Shown here: positions 44,701 through 54,140 of the stretch, piece after piece
Layout: the number at the start of each line of letters is the position of its first letter
How positions within the stretch are numbered: position 1 is the stretch's first letter
Origin: Capronia americana
Lineage: Eukaryota > Ascomycota > Eurotiomycetes > Chaetothyriales > Herpotrichiellaceae
Assembly: GCA_016110215.1 (NCBI GenBank)
Contig: JADWQD010000007.1
Span: 1,736,001-1,800,000 of the forward strand
Length of the DNA stretch: 64,000 bases
Reading direction: 5' to 3'
The notes under the pieces: generated by a model
What the model saw: the letters and a program-made list of their open reading frames with translations, nothing else
What the model was told of the DNA's origin: nothing
Databases searched by the model: none
Made by a program: the position numbers and the translations under genes

Positions 44701-45092
44701 AATTTCCGGTGTAACTCATCCTTCCGTCTCTTCTCGGTGCCATCCAGGTCCTCAAAATCCCGGTTTTCCTGCTGGGCTGAAGAGGAGTAGAGGTACTTGG
44801 CGGTCCGTGACACGCCAGCCTCGACCGTAGATGCAGCAAGGTTTTGACCGTTAGCGACGACGGGACGCAGCGTTCTCAGATCTGCTTCATCTTCCAAGAT
44901 GTCCCGGCCTCCGGGGCCATCAACTTCTTGGGTTACAGGGGTAATGCGTCGTCTCTTCGTTGGCGGCACGGGCAGATCGTCATCGTCGCTGTCCTCAGTG
45001 GCTTGGGGTGGAGGCTTCGGTGCGGGAGTCGACGAGGGCTTCCTGAAGAATGCAGAAAGTGTCTGCTGCTTCTTCTGGGCAGACGCCATCAT
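41796..45092 (-). CDS. MSH3: DNA mismatch-repair ATPase MSH3
   Basis: An intronless frame of 1098 residues, the usual size for filamentous-fungal Msh3. With Msh2 it forms MutSbeta, which binds insertion-deletion loops in the nucleus. Residues 9-16 (QQTLSAFF) are a PCNA-binding PIP box. A basic/acidic linker leads to the mismatch-binding domain I (about 175-290; [32 protein letters not shown]), then connector, lever and clamp domains, and the ATPase with Walker A [19 protein letters not shown] (about 867-885), [11 protein letters not shown] (signature region), the Walker B [15 protein letters not shown], and [40 protein letters not shown] is the Msh3-type domain I, lacking the Phe-x-Glu of Msh6. 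It starts with Met-Met; either could be used. The RAD7 gene converges on it. Confidence 0.95.
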   Translation of the reverse strand: [1098 protein letters not shown]

Positions 45093-45413
45093 CCTCTTTC
45101 CTTATCCTGCAGCAGTGCCAGAGGATGGGCCAAGTCGTCGCTTTGAAGTACGAAGTAGATGAATCACTTATGGAAGGAGGGTTTGCGCCAATAAGATCTC
45201 CTGGATTTTCTACGGTGGGGGAAGACTAACTGAAGCGACGCGTTGTGCGCGTCGCGTTCGCGCAGATTTTCTTCCGTATTGATGCTTGAGCTCAATGTAC
45301 CTATCATTGTCCTAATTACCTCGTATCTGTAAACAACCAAGACGTCCGCAACTTTCCGTCGCCCTCTCTGGAAATCGACTCGATTGATTCCCAATGACCC
45401 CCAGTTGCTTGAA
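45093..45413. promoter_or_regulatory. MSH3 promoter region
   Basis: A 321-base gap between the MSH3 start and the stop of the next minus-strand gene. An ACGCGT word lies at 45238-45243, about 150 bases before the MSH3 start, within a CpG-rich patch (about 45235-45270) with related CGCGT words. ACGCGT is the yeast MBF site. Confidence 0.45.
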
Positions 45414-46466
45414 CTAGTACGCTTTCCTCTTCAGCTGATCCTCCGTCCAGTCCCAGAGCGCCTTACCCCACGTTTTCTCGTTCACCCACTTGTTGTTCTT
45501 GTCGAGAACACCGACTGGGGTATAAAACCCACCATTTTTCAGTTGTTCTTTCTTCGCTCCGCTGGCGAGATACAGCTGGGTCAATGCACCCGTCTGAGGG
45601 GTTTGAAACAGTATTGGCCCGAATATCGCCAGAAACCAACGGAGGACGAAGTCACTCCGCTTGTTGGGTAAGTACAAGTCCGTTCCGATCGTACCTGTAG
45701 GGGATCATTAGAGATAACAAGGTCGGTCAACCGTCGGAAGAAGAGCAGACCTGGGTGCAATGAGACCGCGGTCAACGAAGGATACCTTCGGGCTAATTCC
45801 GCCGCGAAAAGAACATTCGCAGCCTTGGAAGCGCCATACCGCGTCAAAGGACCTGTCTCGCATAGCTTCTCAGTCGAGAGGATGGTGTCGATGTTGGGGG
45901 CAAAGCTGTACGCATTGGAAGCAACGACCACGACCCTCACATCTGGGTTGTGCTCAGCAATGGTCATCTCCAATGTCGGCAGAAGAAGCTTAGTCAACAG
46001 AGCGTGGCCAACGTGGTTTGTCCCGAGCTGAATCTCAAAGCCCTCGTTCGTCTTGCTAGGTGGCACTGCCATGATGCCAGCGTTCAGGATTAGAATATCC
46101 AGCCTTGAACAACGCTCCTCGACTCGCTCAGCCGCCGCCTTGACAGAAGCAAGCGAAGACAGGTCAAGCGGCAGGTATTCGATGTCGACCGTTTTCGGCG
46201 AGATGGCAGATTTGATGTCGGCGATGGCATCTTGGGCCTTCGACTGGGTCCTTGCCGCCAGGAAAAGCTTGCTCGGGTTGTGCTTCGCTAACTGTAAAAT
46301 CGTCTCTTTCCCGATACCCGTGTTGCTAAAGAGCGTCAGCTTATTCTTGGCAGATTTCTTATAGCATAGTGGCCGCGAACCCTCCTGTCACAAGTATCAC
46401 CTTCCCCGTCAGATCTTCGATGTCCCTGTCCGGGACGAAGTCAATACTGGAGCTGAAAGGCCACAT
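45414..46466 (-). CDS. Short-chain dehydrogenase/reductase, 3 exons
   Basis: Exons are 46381-46466, 45751-46325 and 45414-45694, 313 residues. The cofactor motif TGGNTGIGKE is rebuilt only after the first intron (55 bases) is removed. The fold continues with LSSLASVKAAAERV, ILILNAGIMAVP, the LGTNHVGHALLTKLLLP segment, and the catalytic YGASKAAN (Tyr-x3-Lys). This is the retinol-dehydrogenase/WWOX-like class of fungal SDRs that use NADP(H) on lipophilic alcohols or ketones; the substrate is unknown. The start MWPFSSSIDF is at 46466; a longer frame to 46571 has no family match. The second intron uses a GTCTGC donor, less usual than its neighbours. It diverges from a Zn2Cys6 regulator. Confidence 0.87.
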
Positions 46467-47034
46467 TCCGATGGCAAACAAAGGGCAGCCAAAAAGAAAT
46501 TGCTGCTTATTCAAGAACGAATCGAATCTATACTCAGTCTCAAGGTGGCAATATATACTTTTCTTTTTCACCCTGGTATCTGACTGCCTTGACCGGAGAT
46601 AATTATTTTATATCATCTTGTCCGGCCACCAACATGTACCAAGACACGGAGGCGACTTCGCCGTGCTCAGCTCCTCCAAGGAAAGGACCACCGTCTACAG
46701 GTGCTTGCTGTGTACAGTGGCATATCGTGGCTTTACTTTGGACTGTATAATTAGTCCTTAGCACCGACGCTATTTGCTCAGCAACGAGCCTAGCCTCATG
46801 TTGGGGCAGGCTGGCCAATGGGCTCTCATAATATACGGAGCAACCAATTGGAGTAGAGGGCCAAGCGGATATTTCCCGACCGAGAGACCACAAGCCACCC
46901 GCCTCCAAGTACAAAACACGCTCGGAGCCCATCTGGATTTCCCAACCTGCCAATGGTCACGCTGCGTTTACGACATCCTGTCCTCCCGCATAAATCGCCA
47001 AAGAGTCTGAGAGGCTGGCTGGAATGGACAAATC
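46467..47034. promoter_or_regulatory. Divergent promoter region, SDR / Zn2Cys6 regulator
   Basis: A 568-base gap between an oxidoreductase and a regulator transcribed in opposite directions, an arrangement common when the regulator controls the enzyme. I see no clear inverted CGG pair of the kind many Zn2Cys6 factors bind. Confidence 0.4.
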
Positions 47035-48825
47035 ATGGCCGACGTGGCTCGCAAGCGGAAACGTCAGTATGCGCCCAAAACTAAGACAGGCTGTCGAACG
47101 TGCAAGAGGCGACATCTCAAATGTGGAGAGGAGTGGCCTGAATGTTCCAACTGCCTGTCGGCGAAGCACTTCTGTGACGGCTATGGGATCTGGGGCGGAG
47201 GAACCCGATCTGTTGAACACGGCCATACCAACAGCATTGCTACTCGACAAGCAAAAGAATCCACGCCCACTGTGCCCATTGCGGTGCCAGTCCTGTCTAG
47301 ACACCACACTCCGATACCATTCAAGAACATCACACTTGCCGAGCAGACCTGTTTCGATTACTTTGTCAACAACACGGCGGGCAAGATACCAGGCGTGTTT
47401 TCGTCCAACTTTTGGACCGAGCTGGTCCTGACAGCCAGTGCCTCCGAACTCCCGATCCTACATGCGGTAGTCGCCCTTGGCTCTGCACACAGGAGTGCAG
47501 ACCTCAATCGTTACGGGAGTTCGGTACCCTCTTCCTTCTTGTGCTATGGGCAAAATGGCAAATTTGACGCACATGAAGCATTTGCCTTGGAGCAGTACAA
47601 CAAAAGCATCGCGCAACTGCGGAAAACCCGTTTCAAAGAGGAGAGTATGACAGAAGTACGCTCCGCTCTGGTCGTATGCATACTATACGTATCACTCGAA
47701 CTTCTGCGGGGCGACTACTCGACAGCTGTAACCCATACCCGACATGGGTTGAATCTGCTGTGTAGACTGAAAAGAGGTTTCGACCCTCGGGCATTTTATC
47801 CCCGGAGATTGCATGATTCGGTGGATGACCACTTGGTGGAAGCTTTTACGCGGCTAAGCCTCCAATCAGCGCATGCTGGAGCTGTCCATGCCCTCTGCAC
47901 TGCGGCTCAACCAGAAAGCCCTTTCACAAACTGGAATCTTCCTCATGTCTTTGCCGATATGTTCGAGGCGAGAAGGGCGTTCGACTCGCTCAGACATTCG
48001 ATATTGACCCTAGCGGATCAATGCCGCCACCTTGAATCCAGCGGGCAGCAACCCTGCGCAGATATCTTCACCCAACACCGTCTTCTTCGAGCAGCCATGT
48101 CTACCTGGCTGCAGACGTTCACCGCCAGCGTCCCGGCACTGCAGAGGGTAACTAGTCGGCGCCACTCGCTGGGTATCCCGCTTCTTCACCTCCTCCACAC
48201 CGTGGCGTCCATTCAGGTTGCAACCATGTTCAGCACATCAGAAGCTTGTTACGATGACTTCACTTCTGCCTTCACATTCATCCTCACAGAACTAGTCGCG
48301 GTCTATCGCAAGGCTAGCGAAATGCATAGCCGGCCGTTCTCCAACGATACCCGACTGATGGGTTTCAGCTTCACCCTGGACATCGGTACCATCTCGGTGC
48401 TGTCATACGTGGCGCTGAAATGCAGGGTGCCCTGGCTGAGGAGGCAGGCCATTGCAATACTGCTGGCGGCACCGCACCGAGAAGGCATTTGGGACGGCGT
48501 TGTGATTGCACACAATGCTGAGAGAGTCATGGCACTAGAAGAGAATGGGTTCTTTGGCCACCTTGCCCTCGACTTCAATACCTGTCCCTTTGACCCTCCC
48601 GCGGAAAAGAACGTCCTATATTTGTCGCACATTGCCAGTTTACCGGCCGTTTCTCGTTTTCGCCACGTCAAAATCATTCCTAGTCGGGCAAGCAGAGCGA
48701 AGGGCAAATTAGTATGCTGGCGCCAGAACCGTGATTGCAGTGGAGGGTGGGAGGAAGTGGTAGAGGACTTTGACCTGACGGATATCGACCGGGATGCCTC
48801 AGACGATGCCGAATTTCCTTGTTGA
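47035..48825 (+). CDS. Zn2Cys6 fungal transcription factor
   Basis: An intronless frame of 596 residues. A basic start (ARKRKRQYAPKTKTG) leads into the binuclear zinc cluster at about residues 21-48, CRTCKRRHLKCGEEWPEC then SNCLSAKHFC, with all six cysteines. From about 100 the protein has the helical fungal-specific region (FKNITLAEQTCFDYFVNNTAGKI, YNKSIAQLRKTRF, TEVRSALVVCILYVSLELLRGDY) typical of the family close to the Ustilago/C6 secondary-metabolism and sterol regulators; the ALVVCILYVSLELLRGD motif is widespread and does not assign a target. It is flanked by an SDR (divergent) and an FAD monooxygenase whose stop is 29 bases away, so it may regulate one or both. Confidence 0.9.
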   Translation: MADVARKRKRQYAPKTKTGCRTCKRRHLKCGEEWPECSNCLSAKHFCDGYGIWGGGTRSVEHGHTNSIATRQAKESTPTVPIAVPVLSRHHTPIPFKNITLAEQTCFDYFVNNTAGKIPGVFSSNFWTELVLTASASELPILHAVVALGSAHRSADLNRYGSSVPSSFLCYGQNGKFDAHEAFALEQYNKSIAQLRKTRFKEESMTEVRSALVVCILYVSLELLRGDYSTAVTHTRHGLNLLCRLKRGFDPRAFYPRRLHDSVDDHLVEAFTRLSLQSAHAGAVHALCTAAQPESPFTNWNLPHVFADMFEARRAFDSLRHSILTLADQCRHLESSGQQPCADIFTQHRLLRAAMSTWLQTFTASVPALQRVTSRRHSLGIPLLHLLHTVASIQVATMFSTSEACYDDFTSAFTFILTELVAVYRKASEMHSRPFSNDTRLMGFSFTLDIGTISVLSYVALKCRVPWLRRQAIAILLAAPHREGIWDGVVIAHNAERVMALEENGFFGHLALDFNTCPFDPPAEKNVLYLSHIASLPAVSRFRHVKIIPSRASRAKGKLVCWRQNRDCSGGWEEVVEDFDLTDIDRDASDDAEFPC

Positions 48826-48854
48826 CCATGCCTTCCTGACCAGCCTTTCCCAAC

Positions 48855-50153
48855 TCATTTGTCGCGCGTCTCAGCCCATTCATCGATCAGCCTGTCGGTT
48901 CCCGGCCGGTACAGCCAGCTCATATCATCGAAATTCTCGGCATTGTGGGCATCCAACACTTTCCCCTCCCGAACCAGTTTCTCTCTTTCCGCCAAGGGCA
49001 GCCGTTGCACATTGGTCCTGTTGGTCGCCCAGTCGAACACGGCATCTATGCGTTTCTGTCGAAGGGATTGCCAGAATCCGAGCGCCTCCTTCAGTTGTAT
49101 ATGCGGCTTGGACTTGAGCAGAACAAGCAGTCTAGTCAAGGAATGAATGTCTTCCAACGCCTGGTTGACGCCCTGTCCGCTGCTGGGAGGCAACGCATGA
49201 GCAGCATCCCCAATGATGATCACTCTGCCCGTCTTCTCCGAGCACCATCTATTCAACACCCCCATCCTCATGTAGGGCCACATATAAAGCGTTTCCTCAT
49301 GCGCGCAGACTGCAGCAATGATCCCCTTCGCCGTCTGACTCGCCCACTGATCTCTATTTTTGGCAAAGAAATCTCGCATGAAAGCCTTGTCCCGCCCCAG
49401 CGCCTCCCATTCCTCACGGCTGCGATCCTCCAACCTGGTCTGCATAGCCACCATAACGACGCTCCCCTCCCGATCTTCTGGCATGAGGACCAACGCCCCG
49501 GGCTTCCCCTGAATCGTACACGCGCGCTCATAGTCCTCATACGGCCATGCCACGCTCTCCCAGGGGATATGGCCCAGCACGCCCACAATACCAGTGTATT
49601 CGGGCCCCTCATCCTGAGGTGTAGCGTATTGCCTTACCGAGCTGTGAATGCCATCCGCCCCGATCAATATCCCCGCCACTTCTTCCCGTCCATTGATCCT
49701 AAACACCACCCCATCGTCACGTTCGGCCAGCACACCCTCAAACCGACTCTCCCATTGGATCTGCACGCCCATTTCCCGGACCATCCCGCGCAGTTCCTCC
49801 ACCAAAATGCGCCTCCAAATCCGATGGTTCCGAAACCCATACAGGCTTTCATTCGCGATCAGGACCTTGCGCGTCGTGGTGTCCTGCTCGTCTTTATACG
49901 TGCGATACTCGGAGAGCCAGCACCGGTCGTGGATCCTAGGGAGGATGCCTAGCGAATTGAGCACGTGGAGGCCGTTGGGTGTCAAGACCACGCCCGACGA
50001 GTTCGCTGGGTCCGGCGCGCCGGGCGAGCGGAGGTCGTAGAGCGTTATACCTGTGGGATCGACGAGGTTGGCGTGTAGGAGAGAGAGCGTGAGGGAGAGG
50101 CCGGTGATTGAGGCGCCAATTATGGCTATAGAAGGGGAGGTACGTGTTGTCAT
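48855..50153 (-). CDS. FAD-dependent aromatic-type monooxygenase
   Basis: An intronless frame of 432 residues from the ATG at 50153. The dinucleotide motif is IAIIGASITGLSLTLSLL, a GxSxxG variant in which a Ser replaces the usual second Gly. ADGIHSSVRQYA is the DG motif, and IIGDAAHALPPSSGQGVNQALEDIHSL is the GD motif that binds FAD ribityl. The family (PHBH/salicylate-hydroxylase fold) adds one oxygen atom to aromatic or other substrates with NAD(P)H; the closest named types are fungal FAD-binding monooxygenases in secondary metabolism. The substrate is unknown. A frame extension to 50246 adds a hydrophobic stretch but no homology. It is tail to tail with the Zn2Cys6 gene. Confidence 0.88.
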   Translation of the reverse strand: MTTRTSPSIAIIGASITGLSLTLSLLHANLVDPTGITLYDLRSPGAPDPANSSGVVLTPNGLHVLNSLGILPRIHDRCWLSEYRTYKDEQDTTTRKVLIANESLYGFRNHRIWRRILVEELRGMVREMGVQIQWESRFEGVLAERDDGVVFRINGREEVAGILIGADGIHSSVRQYATPQDEGPEYTGIVGVLGHIPWESVAWPYEDYERACTIQGKPGALVLMPEDREGSVVMVAMQTRLEDRSREEWEALGRDKAFMRDFFAKNRDQWASQTAKGIIAAVCAHEETLYMWPYMRMGVLNRWCSEKTGRVIIIGDAAHALPPSSGQGVNQALEDIHSLTRLLVLLKSKPHIQLKEALGFWQSLRQKRIDAVFDWATNRTNVQRLPLAEREKLVREGKVLDAHNAENFDDMSWLYRPGTDRLIDEWAETRDK

Positions 50154-51187
50154 GATGGAACGAAGTAAGGCGATGTAGAGCAACGCCGTGTAGTAGGTCA
50201 GGCCGGATTGAAGTTGGGCAGGGTAGGTCACGGCAGGGTTGGTCACTGATTCTGCGGCTTTGATTTGGTCCGAGCAGAGGGTTTTGTGGATGCTTGGACT
50301 GCTCCTGCACTGTGCTGTAGCTATGTACGCCCTTATGCCCTACCAGGTTCCGAGGCTCGAGTTCGCTGAATGTGAACGATGAAGAGGGAGGGATGGAATA
50401 GATGGAAGTGGATGAGTGCGTGCTCCTGTTTCAGTGCGTAATTCGGTCGGCAGAGCCCCAGTCTACCTCTGCACAGGCGCTATACAGTACGATATCTAAT
50501 TAGACATAGGATATGCCGATAATACCAGGTGTGGAAGTCCCTGTTCGATGTTGGTCAGCCCAATAAGTACGATTGAAGCTCACTCGTCTTGGCATCTACC
50601 GAGCACTGGATGTAGACAAATGTAGTGGACTTCACCTCACGGATAGCATAGCCTCCACAACGGCGGGCTGGTGGTCACTCCATCCACTTCAAGGTAAACA
50701 GTGCAGTTTTATGGAATCAAGGGCTGCTGATGTCGAGCGTGGTCGAGAAAGGCGGGGTGTGTGGCGCTGCGCTCTGCCGTAGGAACTGCATCTGATACCG
50801 CGAAATTCACTGTAATCCCATATTCCTTACATAGTGACGATGCGAACCGTCCCACCGTCCTACTTTCTCATTATTGTTCTGGCGCCCTGCTCCCGGCAGG
50901 AGCGTCTCGCGCATATCGTTGTGAAGCACAGTTGCTCGCCTCCGCTCTCTACGTGCTTCAGCCTCAGAGTAGGCCCTGCTAACATGACAAGGGCAACTGC
51001 TAGGCTGCCACCCGAGCCACAGCCTCATTCCCCATGTTTTGACCTCGGCCTCGAGCTGTACGGATTCCTTCCTTTCAAACACCTTTGCTAATTGGCTCAC
51101 CCTTTCGTTTTGCGGTCTACACGTCGTCTCGAGCTAGGCGTATGTATGAATGTCGCCTGCCAGTTGTCCTGTTGAGTAGCCTGTGCC
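50154..51187. other. Intergenic, no gene seen
   Basis: About 1 kb between the divergent monooxygenase and HET-domain genes. It should contain both promoters. No site or gene is recognised. Confidence 0.45.
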
Positions 51188-52882
51188 ATGTGGCTCCTCA
51201 ACACCACAACCCTTACGCTCCGCGAGTTCCACTCCGACCCTCCGCCTTACGCCATCCTATCGCACACATGGATTCAAGAAGAAGAGGTCCTGTTCCACGA
51301 ACTGGGATCTCCGAACTGCAAGAGGAAGGAGGGCTACCGCAAGATCAAACGATGCTGTGCTCAAGCCAAAGCAGACGGACTCGAGTATGCGTGGGTCGAC
51401 ACATGTAGTATCGATAAGCGGAGCAGTTCTGAGTTGTCCGAGGCCATCAATTCTATGTTTCGCTGGTACAGTGAAGCTCATGTTTGCTACGCATATCTCT
51501 CAGACGTCGGCAGCGACTCCGCATCACGGTCTTTCGAACATAGTCGTTGGTGGACTCGCGGCTGGACACTACAGGAGCTCCTTGCGCCTGTTCATGTGGT
51601 CTTTTACGACAAGTCATGGCTTGAGATAGGGACTAAGATGAGTATGCTTGATAAGATCGTCCTGATCACCGGTATATCACGCCCGGCGTTATCGTCTCCA
51701 ATGGTGGCGAAATACCAATGCGCAGCTGAGAAAATGCTCTGGGCATCACGAAGAGAGACCACAAGAGTCGAAGACACTGCTTACTGCCTAATGGGAATAT
51801 TCGGTATAAGCATGCCTCTATTATATGGAGAAGGCTCGGGGGCCTTCGAAAGACTGCAATTAAAAATCCTGAAAAGAGGCGACCTGTCTATCCTAGCATG
51901 GACGTCTAACGGTATGGCTCGAAGTTACGACGACATGGACTATTACACCACCCTCGCCAACTCTCCAGCAGACTTCTCAAGCACCTCCATCGAAAGGATA
52001 GAGGAGGAGGCGGATGAGACGTGGCACGACGCTTCCGTGTCGATAAATAACCTAGGACTGTCTATTTCGATGCCAATTATTACTGGGGTGGGCCAGCCTT
52101 GGATTACCCGCGAGTTGGGCGTTTCCATGATTGGAGTCCTCAATTGTCAGCGCGATGGTAGACGTTTAGGCATACATCTCGATCTGGCCCCTGACAATAT
52201 GACCTATATGCGGAGGCGCCCCGACAGCTTGTTTGTTGTTGCGAAATCGACACCTATTCCTGCCCCCCAGAGGATATATCTCTCCATGTGGGATTACTTC
52301 GCGGTGCGGCGAGATGCTTCGAATATTCAGATCTCAATTCACTGCACAGCAGTAAGGAAGCATTCTTACCGGATAGTACGCGTATGCAACGATTCAGGAA
52401 ATCCAATGTACTCCTGCGAGCCATCTCATTCACAGCAGTCCCTTTGGCGTGTCAACTTGGCTACTAAGGAGCGGTGTCTAGTACTGCTCCAGAACAATCT
52501 CAACTCTTCGTTTTCATTGACCCTCGGCAACTTTGAGCAGAGAGTTTGGAGTCATGGCGCAACAGGAGACTTGACGCAAGATCCTTCCCTAAATGCTACG
52601 CCGATTTGGAAGCGTATCGAGCAATGTCTTTGGGAGGAAAGGTACGCCGCAAAGTACTTCAATGATCGGGCGACATACAACGTCCATGGGGGCACACTCT
52701 CGGTAAAGCTCGACAAGTTGCCTCGTCCAAGAAGCACTTCAGACACACTGTACTTCAAGGTGGAGATCACTCAACGAAAGCATGAGTCCACTGTGTCTCC
52801 TTATAAGTCCCAGTCTCACGGTGTCACCTATGAAGATCTCGAAGGCTTACCCGAACGATTATCGAGGCTCTCGTTGAACTAG
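51188..52882 (+). CDS. HET-domain (heterokaryon incompatibility) protein
   Basis: An intronless frame of 564 residues that opens MWLLNTTTLTLREF, the usual start of HET proteins. The HET domain (about 20-260) shows PPYAILSHTWIQEEEVLF, LEYAWVDTCSIDK, EAINSMFRWYSEAHVCYAYLSDV and RGWTLQELLAP; the normal second Cys of the DTCCIDK block is Ser here. RVEDTAYCLMGIFGISMPLLYGEG follows, another family block. The C-terminal 300 residues have no recognisable NACHT, WD or ankyrin repeats. HET proteins act in non-self recognition and can trigger cell death on fusion of unlike hyphae; many copies in a genome have no known role. The gene looks intact. Confidence 0.9.
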   Translation: MWLLNTTTLTLREFHSDPPPYAILSHTWIQEEEVLFHELGSPNCKRKEGYRKIKRCCAQAKADGLEYAWVDTCSIDKRSSSELSEAINSMFRWYSEAHVCYAYLSDVGSDSASRSFEHSRWWTRGWTLQELLAPVHVVFYDKSWLEIGTKMSMLDKIVLITGISRPALSSPMVAKYQCAAEKMLWASRRETTRVEDTAYCLMGIFGISMPLLYGEGSGAFERLQLKILKRGDLSILAWTSNGMARSYDDMDYYTTLANSPADFSSTSIERIEEEADETWHDASVSINNLGLSISMPIITGVGQPWITRELGVSMIGVLNCQRDGRRLGIHLDLAPDNMTYMRRRPDSLFVVAKSTPIPAPQRIYLSMWDYFAVRRDASNIQISIHCTAVRKHSYRIVRVCNDSGNPMYSCEPSHSQQSLWRVNLATKERCLVLLQNNLNSSFSLTLGNFEQRVWSHGATGDLTQDPSLNATPIWKRIEQCLWEERYAAKYFNDRATYNVHGGTLSVKLDKLPRPRSTSDTLYFKVEITQRKHESTVSPYKSQSHGVTYEDLEGLPERLSRLSLN

Positions 52883-54140
52883 GCCTGTGATGGCTGGTTG
52901 TCATATGGGTGCGAGGATCCCGAGCCATGCCAAATTCCTGAAACGAAGACTCTCGCGCCTGGAAGACCTTGGAAATATGTCAGCACCGCCGGCACTGGCG
53001 CTTCGCATGTGTCTGGCACCTTTATTTGCAACATGGCAAGAGCATGCGAAATGTGTTTGTTGTTTTAGGACGCGGTTCTAGGACCGAACTGTGTTCATTC
53101 AACGGACAGCTTTTTTGCCGCATGGCCTCGCTTTACTGTTTCCCAATGTTCTCACCATACGTCGTTCGTGGATTACAATTATCCCACCATCCTGAGACCA
53201 GCGGCTCATCGTCCTCGACTTTGACGATCTCCACCGCACTCGTGCCATTCCAGGGCTTCACGACCAGGAACCTGGCCACCTGTCTCAAAATGGGCAACAA
53301 GTAAGGGCCAATCAACTGGAACCTGACAAGGCTGATCCAATGCTACAGCAACCTCTCTCTATGATAGTTCTCTGCCTGTTGAAGTGGCAGGACTTTGTTG
53401 TTCTATTCGCCAGAATGCCACCAATGCTCAGACCACGCTCCAGGGAAATTTCGAGGAGGCAACATCAAGAGATATGTCTTGAATCAGAGTTTCTGTATTT
53501 ACCGGGGATATCTTTGCGCTTTTAGAGCTTGGGCATGGCTCGTGGGAGCTAACCTGCGTGAATGAGGAGTGGGCTCCTCGAGGCTCTCTTCGTGGATCTG
53601 GCGTGGTCTTCGCTGCAATGCAGTGAGATCGACTGAGTAGAGTATACCGAGGCCAACCGACCTAGATCTATCTCGGCGTAGTTCTCTCCTGGAAAGGACC
53701 AGGGATAATGTTCACTGCCGCCGCGGGAGGGTGTTGTGACATCTAGCTCTGCATTATGTACTGTCGGTCAAGAGATCGCCGTGTTAAACCTCGACGACTC
53801 ATTGATACTGGCGCAGTTGTGAAGAGGGTATTTATCCTCATAAGAATCCTCATTATTGCACAGGAACATACATATCTCCACGCCATTGATACAGAATATA
53901 GATTTCCGGTGGTGGTCACTGGGTTATGCCGCTGCTCTCCCCCCCAAGCCTTCCAAAAGGGGCACCTGGAGCAACACACAGCGCCAGCCCTGCGAAAACA
54001 CGATGAGATCATCACTTTCACATTCAATCACGTTTACACTGAATGGTGCACGAACCCTGAGAGTCAACAATAATTAAATATCTTTCCCGTGACTTTCTGA
54101 CCTCTACTCGTACATCCTGGAAATCAACCTAAATCACAGT
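52883..54140. other. Intergenic, 1.26 kb, with a possible exon relic on the minus strand
   Basis: No complete gene is visible. On the minus strand, 53133 to about 53340, a frame preceded by a TAG that could serve as a splice acceptor reads RQVARFLVVKPWNGTSAVE and continues with an acidic stretch and SGWWDN, ending in a stop. This looks more protein-like than its surroundings but I recognise no family, and no matching upstream exon is clear. It may be a gene fragment. Confidence 0.35.
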
